Positions 23,125-33,433 of a stretch of DNA of 64,000 bases are shown here, piece after piece. The notes under the pieces were generated by a model, which did no database searches, was not told where the DNA came from, and worked only from the letters and a program-made list of their open reading frames with translations. Position numbers and translations under genes: made by a program. The stretch spans positions 28,979-92,978 of the forward strand of contig JAUNGQ010000008.1 in assembly GCA_030524285.1 (NCBI GenBank). The letters are read 5' to 3'. The stretch comes from Eubacteriales bacterium. Lineage in GTDB: Bacteria > Bacillota > Clostridia > Oscillospirales > Butyricicoccaceae. How positions within the stretch are numbered: the stretch's first letter is position 1; every line of letters starts with the position of its first letter.

Positions 23125-23760
23125 ATGCAAAAGGCAATCATCGGCAAGAAAATTGGCATGACCCAGATTTTCGATGCTGACGGCAAGGTAATCCCGGTTA
23201 CCGTAATCGAAGCTGGCCCGTGCTCTGTCACACAGATCAAGACAGAGGAAAAGGAAGGCTACAATGCAGTACAGCTCGGTTTTGCCGACGTCGCAGAGCG
23301 TAAGCTCAACAAGCCGGAGCTGGGCCATCTGAAGAAGGCTGGCGAGGCAGTAAAGAAGTACCTGAAGGAATTCCGTCTTGACGACATGTCGTCCTACAAG
23401 CTGGGCGATGTACTCAAGGCTGACGTATTCGCCGAAGGCGACAGCGTAGACATTACCGGCATCAGCAAGGGCAAGGGCTACGCAGGCGTTATCAAGCGCT
23501 TTGGCGCACATCGTTCCCCGATGAGCCATGGTGCTGGCCCGATGCACAGACATCAGGGTTCCATGGGTTCCTGCTCCGATCCGTCCCGTGTATTCAAGGG
23601 CAAGATGATGCCTGGTCACATGGGCAATGTGCAGGTAACCGTACAGAATCTGGACGTTGTTAAGGTAGATCCTGAGATGAATATGATCGCAGTTCGCGGC
23701 GCCGTTCCGGGCCCGAAGGGTGGCATCGTATTCCTCAAGAACACCGTTAAGAACGCCTGA
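23125..23760 (+). CDS. rplC: 50S ribosomal protein L3
   Basis: Binds the 23S rRNA 3' end near the peptidyl-transferase centre and starts subunit assembly. 211 residues; the central loop [20 protein letters not shown] is the conserved extension that reaches the catalytic centre. An 86-base gap with an imperfect hairpin separates it from rpsJ; AAGGAGG lies 8 bases before the ATG. Confidence 0.99.
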   Translation: MQKAIIGKKIGMTQIFDADGKVIPVTVIEAGPCSVTQIKTEEKEGYNAVQLGFADVAERKLNKPELGHLKKAGEAVKKYLKEFRLDDMSSYKLGDVLKADVFAEGDSVDITGISKGKGYAGVIKRFGAHRSPMSHGAGPMHRHQGSMGSCSDPSRVFKGKMMPGHMGNVQVTVQNLDVVKVDPEMNMIAVRGAVPGPKGGIVFLKNTVKNA

Positions 23761-23783
23761 GGAAGGGAAAGGAGGATACATCA

Positions 23784-24407
23784 ATGCCTATCGCATCAGT
23801 ATTTGACATGACCGGCGCTAAGACCGGTGAGATGGAGCTGAACGCTGCAGTATTCGGTATTGAGCCGAATGAAGTAGTTCTTCACGCTGCTGTTAAGAAT
23901 TATCTCGCAAACCAGAGACAGGGCACACAGTCCACCCTGACCCGTACCGAGGTTCGCGGCGGCGGCATCAAGCCGTGGCGCCAGAAGGGCACAGGCCGTG
24001 CACGTCAGGGTTCCATCCGCGCTCCGCAGTGGACCCACGGTGGTGTAGCGCTTGGCCCGAAGCCGAGATCCTACAACTACTCGCTCAACAAGAAGACCCG
24101 TCGTCTGGCGCTGATTTCCGCACTGTCCGCTAAGGCAGCAGCAGGCGAAATCATTGTAGTAGATGGTCTGGACATGAGCGAAATCAAGACCAAGACATTC
24201 GCAGCATTCCTGAAGAATGTGGAATCCACCGGCAAGAGCCTTGTTGTTACGCCGGAGGTTCGCAAGAACGTCGTGAAGTCTGCAGCTAACATCCCGGGTG
24301 TACGTACCACCCCGGTAAGCACGCTGAACGTATACGACATCCTGAACGCTGACAAGTTCATCATCGACAAGGCAGCGGTTGCAAAGCTCGAGGAGGTGTA
24401 CGCATAA
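23784..24407 (+). CDS. rplD: 50S ribosomal protein L4
   Basis: Lines the nascent-peptide exit tunnel through its long loop ([19 protein letters not shown]); mutations there give macrolide resistance in other bacteria. 207 residues. In E. coli L4 also represses the S10 operon by binding its leader, so it is the first candidate to act on the leader at 22395-22726. The stop codon overlaps the start of rplW by one base. Confidence 0.99.
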   Translation: MPIASVFDMTGAKTGEMELNAAVFGIEPNEVVLHAAVKNYLANQRQGTQSTLTRTEVRGGGIKPWRQKGTGRARQGSIRAPQWTHGGVALGPKPRSYNYSLNKKTRRLALISALSAKAAAGEIIVVDGLDMSEIKTKTFAAFLKNVESTGKSLVVTPEVRKNVVKSAANIPGVRTTPVSTLNVYDILNADKFIIDKAAVAKLEEVYA

Positions 24408-24700
24408 TGAAGTCGGCTTACGATATCATTAAGAAGCCTGTTATCACCGAACGTTCCATGTCTGGTATCGGAGAGAACAAGTACGTTTTTGAAGTACAGG
24501 CAACTGCAAACAAGGTTGAGATCAAGAAGGCAATCGAAGAAATCTTCGGTGTCAAGGTGGCTTCTGTAAACACCATCAAGCTTCCGGGCAAGTGGAAGAG
24601 AATGGGCGTTCACACCGGTAAGACTCCGGCTAAGAAGAAGGCTGTTGTAACCCTGACAGCTGATTCCAAGCCGATTGAAATCTTCGAGGGTATGCTCTAA
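24407..24700 (+). CDS. rplW: 50S ribosomal protein L23
   Basis: Sits at the tunnel exit and is the docking point for trigger factor and signal recognition particle. 97 residues starting [17 protein letters not shown], a family hallmark. Starts inside the rplD stop codon (TAATG), so it is translationally coupled. Confidence 0.99.
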   Translation: MKSAYDIIKKPVITERSMSGIGENKYVFEVQATANKVEIKKAIEEIFGVKVASVNTIKLPGKWKRMGVHTGKTPAKKKAVVTLTADSKPIEIFEGML

Positions 24701-24748
24701 TCCCGGAGAAAACCGGGACAGAAAACGTGCCCCGAAGGGCACACGTTT
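24701..24748 (+). other. Two adjacent hairpins between rplW and rplB
   Basis: TCCCGG at 24701-24706 pairs with CCGGGA at 24713-24718, and AAACGTG at 24723-24729 pairs with CACGTTT at 24742-24748 with a further CCC/GGG inside. Neither is followed by a T run, so processing or partial attenuation is likelier than termination. Confidence 0.6.
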
Positions 24749-24774
24749 GAAATCATCTAAAGGAGTTGAAAAAC

Positions 24775-25608
24775 ATGCCGATAAAGACCTACACTGCGTC
24801 GACTCCGTCTCGCCGCAACATGACCGTAGTAGATTACAGCGGTCTTTCCAAGGTCAAGCCGGAGAAGAGCCTTCTCGCACCGAAGAAGAAGCATTCCGGC
24901 CGTAACAGCTATGGCAGAATCACCGTGCGCCACCAGGGCGGCGGCAACAAGCAGAAGTACAGAATCATTGACTTCAAGCGCGATAAGATGGATATGAACG
25001 CTACCGTTCAGACCATTGAATACGATCCGAACCGCTCCGCAAACATTGCGTTGGTTCAGTATGAAGACGGCGAGAAGAGATACATCATCGCTCCGCAGGG
25101 TCTCTCTGTTGGTGACATGGTTGTTTCCTCTGCATCCGCCGATATCAAGCCGGGCAACGCACTGCCGATCGAAAACATTCCGGTTGGTACCGTTATCCAC
25201 AACATCGAGCTGTATCCGGGCAAGGGCGCTCAGCTGGTTCGTTCCGCTGGCGGCGCTGCTCAGCTGATGGCGAAGGAAAACGGCGTAGCTCAGGTTCGTC
25301 TGCCGTCCGGCGAATATCGTTATATCCGCCTGAACTGCAAGGCAACCATCGGTGCCGTTGGCAATCAGGACTACAGCAACCGTAAGATTGGTAAGGCTGG
25401 TAAGACCCGTCATCTGGGTATCCGCCCGACCGTTCGTGGTTCTGTAATGAACCCGTGTGATCACCCGCACGGCGGCGGCGAGGGCAAGAGCCCTGTTGGA
25501 CGTCCGGGACCGGTTACTCCGTGGGGCAAGCCGGCACTGGGTTACAAGACCAGAAAGAAGAAGAACCGCACTGACAAGCAGATTGTCAGAAGACGCAACG
25601 GTAAGTAA
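24775..25608 (+). CDS. rplB: 50S ribosomal protein L2
   Basis: Needed for subunit association and peptidyl-transferase activity. 277 residues, the standard length, with [19 protein letters not shown] holding the conserved His near the catalytic centre. The ATG at 24775, 9 bases after AAAGGAG, is chosen over an in-frame TTG at 24766. Confidence 0.99.
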   Translation: MPIKTYTASTPSRRNMTVVDYSGLSKVKPEKSLLAPKKKHSGRNSYGRITVRHQGGGNKQKYRIIDFKRDKMDMNATVQTIEYDPNRSANIALVQYEDGEKRYIIAPQGLSVGDMVVSSASADIKPGNALPIENIPVGTVIHNIELYPGKGAQLVRSAGGAAQLMAKENGVAQVRLPSGEYRYIRLNCKATIGAVGNQDYSNRKIGKAGKTRHLGIRPTVRGSVMNPCDHPHGGGEGKSPVGRPGPVTPWGKPALGYKTRKKKNRTDKQIVRRRNGK

Positions 25609-25623
25609 GGGAGGACATAAAGT

Positions 25624-25905
25624 ATGGGCAGAAGCGTTAAGAAGGGCCCTTTTGTGGCTCCTGAACTGATTAAAAGAGTAATTGCACTCAACGAGGCCGG
25701 CGAAAAGAAGGTTCTGAAGACCTGGTCCCGTGCATCGACAATTTTCCCGGAATTCGTTGGTCACACGATTGCTGTGCATGACGGACGCAAGCACGTTCCG
25801 GTATATATCACCGAGGACATGGTTGGTCATAAGCTGGGCGAGTTCGTCCCGACCCGCACCTACAAGGGTCATGCCGGCAGCAAGACCTCCAATAACGGCA
25901 AGTAA
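25624..25905 (+). CDS. rpsS: 30S ribosomal protein S19
   Basis: Head protein that pairs with S13 and contacts A-site tRNA. 93 residues, with RSVKKGPFV at the N-terminus and the conserved [17 protein letters not shown]. Starts 16 bases after rplB. Confidence 0.99.
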   Translation: MGRSVKKGPFVAPELIKRVIALNEAGEKKVLKTWSRASTIFPEFVGHTIAVHDGRKHVPVYITEDMVGHKLGEFVPTRTYKGHAGSKTSNNGK

Positions 25906-25929
25906 GGCTGAAGGAGGATAATTAGAAAA

Positions 25930-26265
25930 ATGGAAGCAAGAGCAATTTTGAGAAATGTTCGCATCGCTCCGCGCAAGGTTAAGATCGTATGTGATCTGAT
26001 CCGTGGCAAGAGCGCAGCAGAAGCAAATGCGATCATGATGAATACTCCCAAGGCTGCATCTGAAATCTTAGTCAAGCTCTTAAAGAGTGCTGTAGCAAAC
26101 GCAGAGAACAACCACGGCATGGATCCGGAAAAGCTCTACGTTGCTGAAGTATCTGTATCTCCAGGACCGATCATGAAGCGCATCCGTCCGATGTCTCATG
26201 GCCGCGCATTCCGCATCCTGAAGAGAACATCTCACATCACTCTGGTACTCAAAGAGAAAGAATAA
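25930..26265 (+). CDS. rplV: 50S ribosomal protein L22
   Basis: Contacts all 23S domains; its beta hairpin ([18 protein letters not shown]) reaches the tunnel constriction. 111 residues. GAAGGAGG lies 12 bases before the ATG, slightly farther than for its neighbours. Confidence 0.99.
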   Translation: MEARAILRNVRIAPRKVKIVCDLIRGKSAAEANAIMMNTPKAASEILVKLLKSAVANAENNHGMDPEKLYVAEVSVSPGPIMKRIRPMSHGRAFRILKRTSHITLVLKEKE

Positions 26266-26278
26266 GAGGAGGTAGACT

Positions 26279-27049
26279 ATGGGTCAGAAAGTTAATCCGC
26301 ACGGTCTTCGTGTCGGCGTAATTAAAGATTGGGATTCCCGTTGGTTTGCCAAGGACAATGAGTTCGGCGACCTCCTCGTGGAAGACTACAACATTCGTAA
26401 GTATCTGAAGAAGACCCTGTACGCTGCAGGCGTTCCGACCATCGAGATCGAGCGCAGCAACGGCAGAGTAAAGATTTTCATCTCCTGCGCACGTCCGGGC
26501 ATCGTTATCGGTAAGGGCGGCGAGGACATCGAAAAGCTCCGCAAGGAAATGGAGAAGATGCTGGGCAAGCCGGTATCCCTCAACATCATTGAAATCAAGA
26601 ACCCGGACACCAACGCACAGCTGGTAGCTGAGAACATTGCAGGTCAGCTGGAAAAGCGTATCGCTTTCCGCCGCGCAATGAAGCAGTGCATGGGCCGTGC
26701 AATGCGCATGGGCGCTAAGGGCATCAAGATCAAGTGCGGCGGCCGTCTGAACGGCGCTGAAATTGCCCGTAGCGAGTCCTATCATGAAGGCACCATCCCG
26801 CTGCAGACCCTGCGTGCGGACATCGATTACGGCTTTGCCGAGGCAAATACCACCTATGGCAGAATCGGTATCAAGGTTTGGATCTACAAGGGCGAAGTCC
26901 TGCAGGGCGGCCCGCGTCTGAACCGTAACATCGAGGCTCCGAAGCCGGCATTTGATCGCAGAGATCGCCGTGACCGTCGTGACCGCAGAGATCGTCGTGG
27001 CGGTTACCGTCGTCAGAGACAGGACAGACAGGAAGGAGGCAACCGTTAA
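26279..27049 (+). CDS. rpsC: 30S ribosomal protein S3, extended C-terminus
   Basis: Forms part of the mRNA entry channel with S4 and S5. The KH motif [14 protein letters not shown] is intact. At 256 residues it is about 35 longer than B. subtilis S3 because of a basic tail built of repeated Arg-Arg-Asp units ([12 protein letters not shown]), encoded by a matching short DNA repeat at about 26955-27010. Such tails occur in other Clostridia. Confidence 0.98.
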   Translation: MGQKVNPHGLRVGVIKDWDSRWFAKDNEFGDLLVEDYNIRKYLKKTLYAAGVPTIEIERSNGRVKIFISCARPGIVIGKGGEDIEKLRKEMEKMLGKPVSLNIIEIKNPDTNAQLVAENIAGQLEKRIAFRRAMKQCMGRAMRMGAKGIKIKCGGRLNGAEIARSESYHEGTIPLQTLRADIDYGFAEANTTYGRIGIKVWIYKGEVLQGGPRLNRNIEAPKPAFDRRDRRDRRDRRDRRGGYRRQRQDRQEGGNR

Positions 27050-27474
27050 TGCTTCTCCCGAAGAGAGTTAAGTACCGTCGTGTACACAGAGGCCGTATGA
27101 AGGGCAAGGCTCTTCGCGGCAATACCGTATCCCATGGTCAGTTTGGCCTGCAGGCGACTGAGCCTGCATGGATCACTTCCAACCAGATTGAAGCAGCCCG
27201 TGTTGCTATGACCCGTTACACCAAGCGTGGCGGTCAGGTCTGGATCAAGATTTTCCCGGACAAGCCGGTTTCCAAGAAGCCGCTTGGTACTCGAATGGGT
27301 TCCGGTAAGGGCGCTCCGGAGTACTGGGTAGCAGTTGTAAAGCCGGGCCGTGTCATGTTTGAAATCGCAGGCGTATCTGAAGAGGTAGCCCGTGAGGCTC
27401 TGCGTCTGGCATCCCACAAGCTGCCGCTGAAGACCAAGTTCGTCAAGCGCGAAGAGAAGGCTGGTGAAGAATAA
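27049..27474 (+). CDS. rplP: 50S ribosomal protein L16
   Basis: Positions A- and P-site tRNAs in the large subunit. 141 residues beginning [19 protein letters not shown], as typical. Overlaps the stop codons of both neighbours by one base (TAATG), which couples rpsC, rplP and rpmC. Confidence 0.99.
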   Translation: MLLPKRVKYRRVHRGRMKGKALRGNTVSHGQFGLQATEPAWITSNQIEAARVAMTRYTKRGGQVWIKIFPDKPVSKKPLGTRMGSGKGAPEYWVAVVKPGRVMFEIAGVSEEVAREALRLASHKLPLKTKFVKREEKAGEE

Positions 27475-27674
27475 TGAAGGCGAAAGAGATCAGAGAACTG
27501 AGCGTAGAAGAGCTGGAAGTTAAGCTCACCGAGCTGAAGAAGGACCTCTTCAACCTGCGTTTGCAGCATGCAACCAACCAGCTCGACAATCCGACAAGAA
27601 TTGCCGAGGTCAAGCGCGATATTGCCAGAGTCAACACTATTCTCCGTGAGCATCAGCTGACGGAAAAAGCGTAA
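27474..27674 (+). CDS. rpmC: 50S ribosomal protein L29
   Basis: Small helical protein beside L23 at the tunnel exit. 66 residues with EIRELSVEELEVKL and LRLQHATNQLDNPTRI. Coupled to rplP by a one-base overlap. Confidence 0.99.
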   Translation: MKAKEIRELSVEELEVKLTELKKDLFNLRLQHATNQLDNPTRIAEVKRDIARVNTILREHQLTEKA

Positions 27675-27691
27675 AGGGAGGTTAACTACAA

Positions 27692-27949
27692 ATGGCTGAT
27701 AGAACTTTCCGCAAGACAAGAGTCGGCAAGGTCGTTTCTGACAAGATGGACAAGACAATTGTCGTTGCAATTGCGGACAGCGTACAGCATCCGCTTTATA
27801 AGAAGACAATCAAGAGAACCTACAAGCTGAAGGCTCATGACGAGAACAACGAGTGCCGCGTAGGCGATACCGTTGAGGTTATGGAGACCCGCCCGCTGTC
27901 CAAGGACAAGCGCTGGAGACTTGTAGAGATCATCGAAAAGGCTAAGTAA
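27692..27949 (+). CDS. rpsQ: 30S ribosomal protein S17
   Basis: Early-binding OB-fold protein of the small-subunit body. 85 residues including [17 protein letters not shown] and [19 protein letters not shown], both family signatures. Confidence 0.99.
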   Translation: MADRTFRKTRVGKVVSDKMDKTIVVAIADSVQHPLYKKTIKRTYKLKAHDENNECRVGDTVEVMETRPLSKDKRWRLVEIIEKAK

Positions 27950-27961
27950 GGAGGAACGCAC

Positions 27962-28330
27962 ATGATTCAGCAGGAAACATTTCTCCGTGCTGCTGACAAC
28001 AGCGGTGCCAAGGAACTGAAGTGCATCCGTGTTCTGGGCGGCTCCGCACGTAAGTATGGCAACATCGGTGATATTATTGTTTGCTCGGTACGCAAGTGCA
28101 CACCGGGCGGCGGCGTAAAGAAGGGCCAGGTTGTCAAGGCCGTTATCGTTCGTTCCCGCAAGGGCGTACGCCGTGCAGACGGCAGCTACATCCGTTTCGA
28201 CGAGAATGCTGCAGTCATTATTCGTGAAGATAAGAACCCGCAGGGTACCCGTATCTTTGGACCTGTAGCAAGAGAGCTTCGTGATAAGGACTTCATGAAG
28301 ATCCTGTCTCTGGCTCCGGAAGTACTGTAA
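27962..28330 (+). CDS. rplN: 50S ribosomal protein L14
   Basis: Forms an intersubunit bridge and is the binding site of ribosome silencing factors. 122 residues starting [17 protein letters not shown]. Twelve bases separate it from rpsQ. Confidence 0.99.
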   Translation: MIQQETFLRAADNSGAKELKCIRVLGGSARKYGNIGDIIVCSVRKCTPGGGVKKGQVVKAVIVRSRKGVRRADGSYIRFDENAAVIIREDKNPQGTRIFGPVARELRDKDFMKILSLAPEVL

Positions 28331-28345
28331 GGAGGTCGTCCATTA

Positions 28346-28663
28346 ATGAATACACTGCATGTAAAGAAGGGCGACACCGCAGTCGTTCTTTCCGGTAAGG
28401 AAAAGGGCAAGAGTGGCAAGATCATTTCCGTATCCCCGAAGAAGGGTCAGGTTGTGATCGAAGGCGTAAACATGCTGACCACTCATGTTAAGCCGCGTCG
28501 TCAGGGTGAAACCGGCGGCATCATGAAGCGCGAGGGCGCAATCCGTGCCTGCAAGGTAATGGCTGTTTGCCCGAAGTGCAACAAGCCTACCCGTCAGGCA
28601 CACAAGTTCCTGGAGGATGGCTCCAAGGTTCGCGTCTGCAAGCATTGCGGCGAAGTATACTAA
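28346..28663 (+). CDS. rplX: 50S ribosomal protein L24 with zinc ribbon
   Basis: Assembly initiator near the tunnel exit. KOW motif in [17 protein letters not shown]. The C-terminus has Cys75-X2-Cys78 and Cys98-X2-Cys101, the zinc-binding (C+) form found in many Firmicutes. 105 residues. Confidence 0.98.
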   Translation: MNTLHVKKGDTAVVLSGKEKGKSGKIISVSPKKGQVVIEGVNMLTTHVKPRRQGETGGIMKREGAIRACKVMAVCPKCNKPTRQAHKFLEDGSKVRVCKHCGEVY

Positions 28664-28681
28664 TTGAGGAGGTTGTAACAA

Positions 28682-29224
28682 ATGCCAGTATTAAAGGATA
28701 AATATCAGGCAGAGATTGCACCTGCTCTGATGAAGAAGTTTGAGTACAAGAGCGTGATGCAGATCCCGAAGCTTGACAAGATCGTTATCAATGTCGGCTG
28801 CGGCGCTGAAGCAAATGGCAACGCAAAGGTACTCGATGCAGTTGTTCGTGATATCACTGCAATTTCCGGCCAGAAGGCTGTTGTAACCCACGCAAAGAAG
28901 TCCATTGCAAACTTCCGTCTGCGTGAAGGTATGCCGGTTGGCGTTCGTGTAACCCTGCGCGGTGACCGCATGTGGGAGTTCATCGATCGTTTCTTCAACA
29001 TCGCTCTGCCGCGTGTACGTGACTTCCGCGGCATCAACCCGAATTCCTTCGACGGCCGCGGCAACTATGCAATCGGCCTGAAGGAGCAGCTGATTTTCCC
29101 GGAAATCGAGTACGATAAGATCGATAAGATCCGTGGCATGGATATCGCTATTGTAACCACTGCAAAGACCGACGAAGAGGCTCGTGAGCTGCTGTCTGCT
29201 CTGGGCGCTCCGTTCGCAAAGTAA
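28682..29224 (+). CDS. rplE: 50S ribosomal protein L5
   Basis: Binds 5S rRNA and contacts P-site tRNA at the central protuberance. 180 residues, with [20 protein letters not shown] and [14 protein letters not shown]. In E. coli the rplE start is where S8 represses the spc genes; no such structure is obvious here, but one lies before rpsH. Confidence 0.99.
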   Translation: MPVLKDKYQAEIAPALMKKFEYKSVMQIPKLDKIVINVGCGAEANGNAKVLDAVVRDITAISGQKAVVTHAKKSIANFRLREGMPVGVRVTLRGDRMWEFIDRFFNIALPRVRDFRGINPNSFDGRGNYAIGLKEQLIFPEIEYDKIDKIRGMDIAIVTTAKTDEEARELLSALGAPFAK

Positions 29225-29237
29225 GGAGGAGTAGAAA

Positions 29238-29423
29238 ATGGCTAGAAAGTCTATGATTCTGAAGCAGCAGGCAAAGCCGAAGTTCTCTACTCGTGCATAC
29301 AACCGCTGCAAGATCTGCGGCCGTCCGCACGCTTACCTGCGTAACTACGGTATCTGCCGTATCTGCTTCCGCGAGCTGGCTTACAAGGGCCAGATCCCGG
29401 GCGTAAAGAAGGCATCCTGGTAA
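29238..29423 (+). CDS. rpsN: 30S ribosomal protein S14, zinc type
   Basis: Short zinc-binding form of S14, 61 residues, with Cys24-X2-Cys27 and Cys40-X2-Cys43. Many Firmicutes also carry a zinc-free paralogue under Zur control; none is in this window. Followed by an unusually long 162-base gap. Confidence 0.98.
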   Translation: MARKSMILKQQAKPKFSTRAYNRCKICGRPHAYLRNYGICRICFRELAYKGQIPGVKKASW

Positions 29424-29437
29424 TAATTATTTGTGAA

Positions 29438-29480
29438 AAACAGCTAACGGAGGTCAGACATGATCTCCCGTTAACTGTTT
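29438..29480 (+). other. Strong hairpin between rpsN and rpsH
   Basis: AAACAG-C-TAACGG at 29438-29450 pairs with CCGTTA-A-CTGTTT at 29468-29480, with one mismatch. A second stem GGCTG/CAGCC follows near 29509-29540. Only CTC follows the first hairpin, so it is a poor terminator; a regulatory or processing role is more likely. Confidence 0.55.
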
Positions 29481-29585
29481 CTCTATATCATTTCTGTAAA
29501 CCGTCCGTGGCTGGATAAAATAATCTGGTTCAGCCCGGAAAAGTGGAGAGAATCACTCTCTAACTTCTGTAAGGAGGACAAAGTA

Positions 29586-29978
29586 ATGCAGATCACAGAT
29601 CCGATTGCGGATATGCTCACCCGCATCAGAAATGCGGGCACTGCACGCCATGCTACTGTTGATGTCCCGGCTTCCGGCATGAAGAAGGCTATTGCACAGA
29701 TTCTTCTGGACGAAGGCTACATCAAGGACTTCAAGGTAATTGAGGGCGGTCAGGGCACCATCCACATCACACTGAAGTACAACAACAATGAGAAGGCAAT
29801 CACTGGCCTGAAGCGCGTTTCCAAGCCGGGCCTGCGTGTATATGCAGGTGCGCAGGAGCTGCCGCAGGTACTGCGTGGCCTGGGTATTGCCATCATTTCC
29901 ACGTCTAAGGGCGTCATGACTGACAAGAAGGCTCGTGAGCTGAATGTCGGCGGCGAAGTCCTTGCATTCGTATGGTAA
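29586..29978 (+). CDS. rpsH: 30S ribosomal protein S8
   Basis: Core assembly protein that binds helix 21 of 16S rRNA, and in E. coli a repressor of the spc operon through an mRNA mimic. 130 residues starting [18 protein letters not shown] and ending with [20 protein letters not shown]. The hairpins in the gap just upstream are candidates for an autoregulatory site. Confidence 0.99.
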   Translation: MQITDPIADMLTRIRNAGTARHATVDVPASGMKKAIAQILLDEGYIKDFKVIEGGQGTIHITLKYNNNEKAITGLKRVSKPGLRVYAGAQELPQVLRGLGIAIISTSKGVMTDKKARELNVGGEVLAFVW

Positions 29979-29991
29979 GGAGGTACTGAGA

Positions 29992-30537
29992 ATGTCTAGA
30001 ATTGGTAGAATGCCGATTACAGTACCGGAAGGCGTTGAGGTAAAGCTCGACGGCAACACCATCACCGTAAAGGGCAAGAACGGCACCCTGACCCGTGATA
30101 TCCATCCGGCAATGAACGTTGCTGTGGAAGGCAACACCATCACTGTAACCCGTCCGAACGACGAGAAGCAGAACCGTTCCCTGCACGGCCTGTCCCGTAC
30201 CCTGATTAACAACATGGTAATCGGTGTAACCGAGGGCTACAAGAAGGTTCTGGAGGTTAACGGCGTAGGTTACCGTGTTCAGAAGCAGGGCAAGACCCTG
30301 ACCATGAACCTGGGTTATTCCCATCCGGTTATCGTAGAAGAGACTGATGGCATCAAGATTGATGTGGAAGGCACCAACAAGATCATCATCTCTGGTCCGG
30401 ACAAGCAGAAGGTTGGCCAGTTTGCAGCAGAAGTCCGCGAAAAGAGACCGCCGGAGCCGTATAAGGGCAAGGGCATCAAGTACGCTGACGAAGTTATCCG
30501 CCGCAAGGAAGGCAAGACCGGCGCGAAGAAGAAGTAA
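29992..30537 (+). CDS. rplF: 50S ribosomal protein L6
   Basis: Lies near the factor-binding site below the L7/L12 stalk. The ATG at 29992 gives the family start SRIGRMPITVPEGV and has AAGGAGG at 29977-29983; the frame is open further upstream inside rpsH. 181 residues; PEPYKGKGIKYADEVIRRK near the C-terminus is typical. Confidence 0.99.
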   Translation: MSRIGRMPITVPEGVEVKLDGNTITVKGKNGTLTRDIHPAMNVAVEGNTITVTRPNDEKQNRSLHGLSRTLINNMVIGVTEGYKKVLEVNGVGYRVQKQGKTLTMNLGYSHPVIVEETDGIKIDVEGTNKIIISGPDKQKVGQFAAEVREKRPPEPYKGKGIKYADEVIRRKEGKTGAKKK

Positions 30538-30553
30538 AGGAAGGTGTGCCTAA

Positions 30554-30913
30554 ATGGTTTCAAAGAAAGACTCTAACAAGCAGCGTCTCAGACGCCATAA
30601 GAGAGTACGCGGCGCAGTTTCCGGTACTGCTCAGCGTCCGCGTCTCAACGTATTCAGAAGCTCGAAGAACATTTTCGCTCAGATCATCGATGATGTTCAG
30701 GGCGTAACGCTTGCAGCTGCATCCACCACCGAGAAGGACTTCAGCGAGTACGGCGGCAACAAGGAAGCTGCACGCAAGGTAGGCAATCTGATTGCCGAGC
30801 GTGCAAAGGCTAAGGGTATTGAAGCAGTCGTATTTGATCGCGGCGGCTACGTATACCATGGCCGTGTCAAGGAACTCGCAGAAGGTGCCCGTGAGGGCGG
30901 CCTGAAGTTTTAA
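30554..30913 (+). CDS. rplR: 50S ribosomal protein L18
   Basis: Carries 5S rRNA into the large subunit with L5. 119 residues, with [20 protein letters not shown] and the C-terminal [20 protein letters not shown]. Confidence 0.99.
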   Translation: MVSKKDSNKQRLRRHKRVRGAVSGTAQRPRLNVFRSSKNIFAQIIDDVQGVTLAAASTTEKDFSEYGGNKEAARKVGNLIAERAKAKGIEAVVFDRGGYVYHGRVKELAEGAREGGLKF

Positions 30914-30931
30914 TCGGAAGGAGGTAAGCAA

Positions 30932-31429
30932 ATGGCTGGAAAGTATGATCGCGGCGCTCCGGAATACGAAGAAAGAGTTGTCGCATTAAATCGAGTATCG
31001 AAGACCGTTAAGGGCGGTCGTGTCATGAAGTTCTCTGCACTGGTCGTGATCGGTGACATGAAGGGCACCATCGGCGTAGGCCAGGGTAAGGCTGCCGAGG
31101 TTCCGGACGCAATCCGTAAGGCAATTGAAGACGCAAAGAAGAACATGGTTACGATCAGCCTGAAGGGCAGCTCCATCCCGCACGAGGTAATCGGCGAGTT
31201 TGGCGCTGGCCGTGTCATCCTGAAGCCGGCTGCTCCTGGTACTGGTGTTATCGCTGGCGGCGCAGTCCGTGCCGTAGTCGAAGTTGCTGGTATCAAGGAC
31301 ATCCGTACCAAGTGCCTGCGCTCCCGTAACCCGCAGAATGTTGTCAACGCAACTGTTGCCGGTCTGATGAGCCTGCGCACCGCAGAGCAGGTTGCTGCAG
31401 CACGCGGCAAGTCTGTTGAAGAACTTTAA
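30932..31429 (+). CDS. rpsE: 30S ribosomal protein S5
   Basis: Contributes to decoding fidelity and to the mRNA helicase activity at the entry channel. 165 residues; [20 protein letters not shown] is the double-stranded RNA-binding fold and [15 protein letters not shown] the loop where spectinomycin-resistance changes occur in other species. Confidence 0.99.
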   Translation: MAGKYDRGAPEYEERVVALNRVSKTVKGGRVMKFSALVVIGDMKGTIGVGQGKAAEVPDAIRKAIEDAKKNMVTISLKGSSIPHEVIGEFGAGRVILKPAAPGTGVIAGGAVRAVVEVAGIKDIRTKCLRSRNPQNVVNATVAGLMSLRTAEQVAAARGKSVEEL

Positions 31430-31446
31430 TAGGAGGGGTAGTTTCA

Positions 31447-31629
31447 ATGGAAAACCTGAAGATTACCCTGGTTAAGAGCCTGTCTGGCAGAAACAAGAAG
31501 CATATTGCCACAGCTCATTCCTTGGGTCTTAAGACTATCAATGATGTAACCATTCAGCCTGACAATGCACAGACTCGTGGCAAGATCGCTCAGATCAGCT
31601 ACCTGATCAGCGTTGAGGCTAACGCATAA
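31447..31629 (+). CDS. rpmD: 50S ribosomal protein L30
   Basis: Small protein of the large subunit; 60 residues, with KITLVKSLSGRNKKHIATAH and GLKTINDVTIQPDN. Not universal in bacteria, so its presence is informative. Confidence 0.98.
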   Translation: MENLKITLVKSLSGRNKKHIATAHSLGLKTINDVTIQPDNAQTRGKIAQISYLISVEANA

Positions 31630-31642
31630 GGAGGTGTAGAAC

Positions 31643-32083
31643 ATGAAGTTACAGGATCTGAAGCCGGCTGAAGGTTCTACTCAGCCTGCATATCGCAAGG
31701 GCCGCGGTGCTGGCTCTGGCAACGGTAAGACCGCAGGCCGCGGACACAAGGGCCAGTGGGCTCGTTCCGGCGGCGGCGTCCGCCCGGGCTTTGAAGGTGG
31801 CCAGATGCCTCTGGCTCGCCGCCTGCCGAAGCGCGGTTTCAACAACATTTTCGGTACCGAGAATGCTGTCGTGAATGTATCCGATCTCAACCGCTTTGAG
31901 GACGGCGCAGTTGTAACTGTAGCTGACCTGGTAGCTGCTGGCCTGGTTAAGAAGACACTGGATGGTGTCAAGGTTCTGGGCAACGGTGAGATCACAAAGA
32001 AGCTGACCGTTCAGGCAGCTGCTTTCTCTGCTTCCGCTAAGGCAAAAATTGAGGCAGCAGGAGGAAAGGCCGAGGTGGTATAA
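31643..32083 (+). CDS. rplO: 50S ribosomal protein L15
   Basis: Late assembly protein; 146 residues starting [20 protein letters not shown] with the Gly/Arg-rich loop [19 protein letters not shown]. Its stop codon is one base before the secY start. Confidence 0.99.
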   Translation: MKLQDLKPAEGSTQPAYRKGRGAGSGNGKTAGRGHKGQWARSGGGVRPGFEGGQMPLARRLPKRGFNNIFGTENAVVNVSDLNRFEDGAVVTVADLVAAGLVKKTLDGVKVLGNGEITKKLTVQAAAFSASAKAKIEAAGGKAEVV

Positions 32084-32084
32084 G

Positions 32085-33368
32085 GTGATCGAGACCTTAA
32101 AGGCCGCTTGGCATGTTCCGGAACTGAGAAAAAAGCTGATTTATACAGCGGTTATCATTCTGTTGTTCCGGTTAGGCTCCTCTATTCCTGTACCGTATAT
32201 TGACATTGCGCAGCTGTCCGCTTATTTTGATTCACTCTCCGGCACCACACTGGGCCTGATGAATGTATTCTCCGGCGGCGGACTTTCAAGAGCTACAATC
32301 TTTGCAATGTCTGTCACTCCGTATATTAACGCTTCCATCATCATCCAGCTGCTCACGGTTGCCATTCCGGCGCTGGAGCGCATGGTGCGTGAGGAAGGCG
32401 AAGCAGGTCAGAAGAAGATTTCAGCCATCACCCGTTATCTGGGTGTTGTGCTGGGTCTTGTTCAGGGCTATGCCTTCTATCTCTTGCTCAGAAGCAACAA
32501 TCTTATTGCTGAGACTGATTTCTGGCATGGCTGCATTATCGTGCTGACCTTTACAGCCGGTACTGCACTTATCATGTATATGGGCGAGCTGATCACCAAG
32601 AATGGTGTGGGCAACGGCATCAGTATCCTGCTGTTTGCCGGTATCGTTTCCAGAGGTCCGGCAATGGTTTCTTCTCTGGTAGAGCTGATCCGCAATGGTG
32701 GCGTAAGCTGGTTTATTGCCGCACTGGTTGTGATCGTTTCTCTTGCTATCGTAGTATTCGTAGTATTTATTTCGGATGCTGAGCGCAGAATCCCGATCCA
32801 GTATGCAAAGCGTGTTGTTGGTCGCAAGATGTACGGCGGTCAGTCCACACATCTCCCGATCAAGGTAAATGCATCCGGCGTTATGCCAATTATCTTCGCA
32901 GCTTCGATCATGTCGCTGCCGTCTACCATTGAGATGATGGTAAATCCGAAGAGCGGCTCGATCGCCGATGCGATCTTCAATCTGTTCTCATCCAGCAATC
33001 CGTTTTACATCGTTCTGTATGTTTTGCTGATCTTTATGTTCAGCTACTTCTATGCAGCAATCCAGTTTAACCCGATTGAAATTGCGAACAATCTGAAGAA
33101 AAACGGCGGCTTTATTCCGGGCTTCCGTCCGGGACGTCCGACAACTGAATTCATCACCAAGGCACTTGGAAAGGTTACTTTCCTCGGCGCAATCTTCCTG
33201 AGCATCGTTGCAGGTGTTCCGCTGGTTGTAGGTGCGCTGAACTCCAGCCTGAGCAATGTTGCGCTGGGCGGTACTTCTGTACTGATCGTTGTCGGCGTAG
33301 CACTGGAAACAGTTCGTCAGCTGGAAAGCCAGCTCATGATGAGAAATTATAAGGGATTCCTCGAATAA
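32085..33368 (+). CDS. secY: Protein translocase subunit SecY
   Basis: Ten-helix channel of the Sec translocon in the inner membrane. GTG at 32085 is the start: GAGG at 32072-32075 lies 9 bases upstream and the product IETLKAAWHVPELRKKLIYT matches the family N-terminus; the frame's upstream part lies in rplO. LFRLGSSIPVPYID, the plug region GGGLSRATIFAMSVTPYINASI and the cytoplasmic loop IPIQYAKRVVGRKMYGGQ are conserved. 427 residues, normal length. Confidence 0.98.
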   Translation: MIETLKAAWHVPELRKKLIYTAVIILLFRLGSSIPVPYIDIAQLSAYFDSLSGTTLGLMNVFSGGGLSRATIFAMSVTPYINASIIIQLLTVAIPALERMVREEGEAGQKKISAITRYLGVVLGLVQGYAFYLLLRSNNLIAETDFWHGCIIVLTFTAGTALIMYMGELITKNGVGNGISILLFAGIVSRGPAMVSSLVELIRNGGVSWFIAALVVIVSLAIVVFVVFISDAERRIPIQYAKRVVGRKMYGGQSTHLPIKVNASGVMPIIFAASIMSLPSTIEMMVNPKSGSIADAIFNLFSSSNPFYIVLYVLLIFMFSYFYAAIQFNPIEIANNLKKNGGFIPGFRPGRPTTEFITKALGKVTFLGAIFLSIVAGVPLVVGALNSSLSNVALGGTSVLIVVGVALETVRQLESQLMMRNYKGFLE

Positions 33369-33387
33369 AATTTAGTGAAAATATAGA

Positions 33388-33416
33388 TTGCAATTCCTGG
33401 AATCAGCGGTTATAAT
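33388..33416 (+). promoter_or_regulatory. Internal promoter before adk
   Basis: TTGCAA at 33388-33393 and TATAAT at 33411-33416, 17 bases apart. The predicted start near 33423 falls within the adk ribosome binding site GAGGAGA (33418-33424), so a transcript from here would have almost no leader. Confidence 0.65.
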
Positions 33417-33433
33417 AGAGGAGATCGAAAAAA

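Noticed and set aside
24757-25872. 371-codon open frame opposite rplB-rpsS
   Set aside because: Antisense shadow across two ribosomal protein genes.
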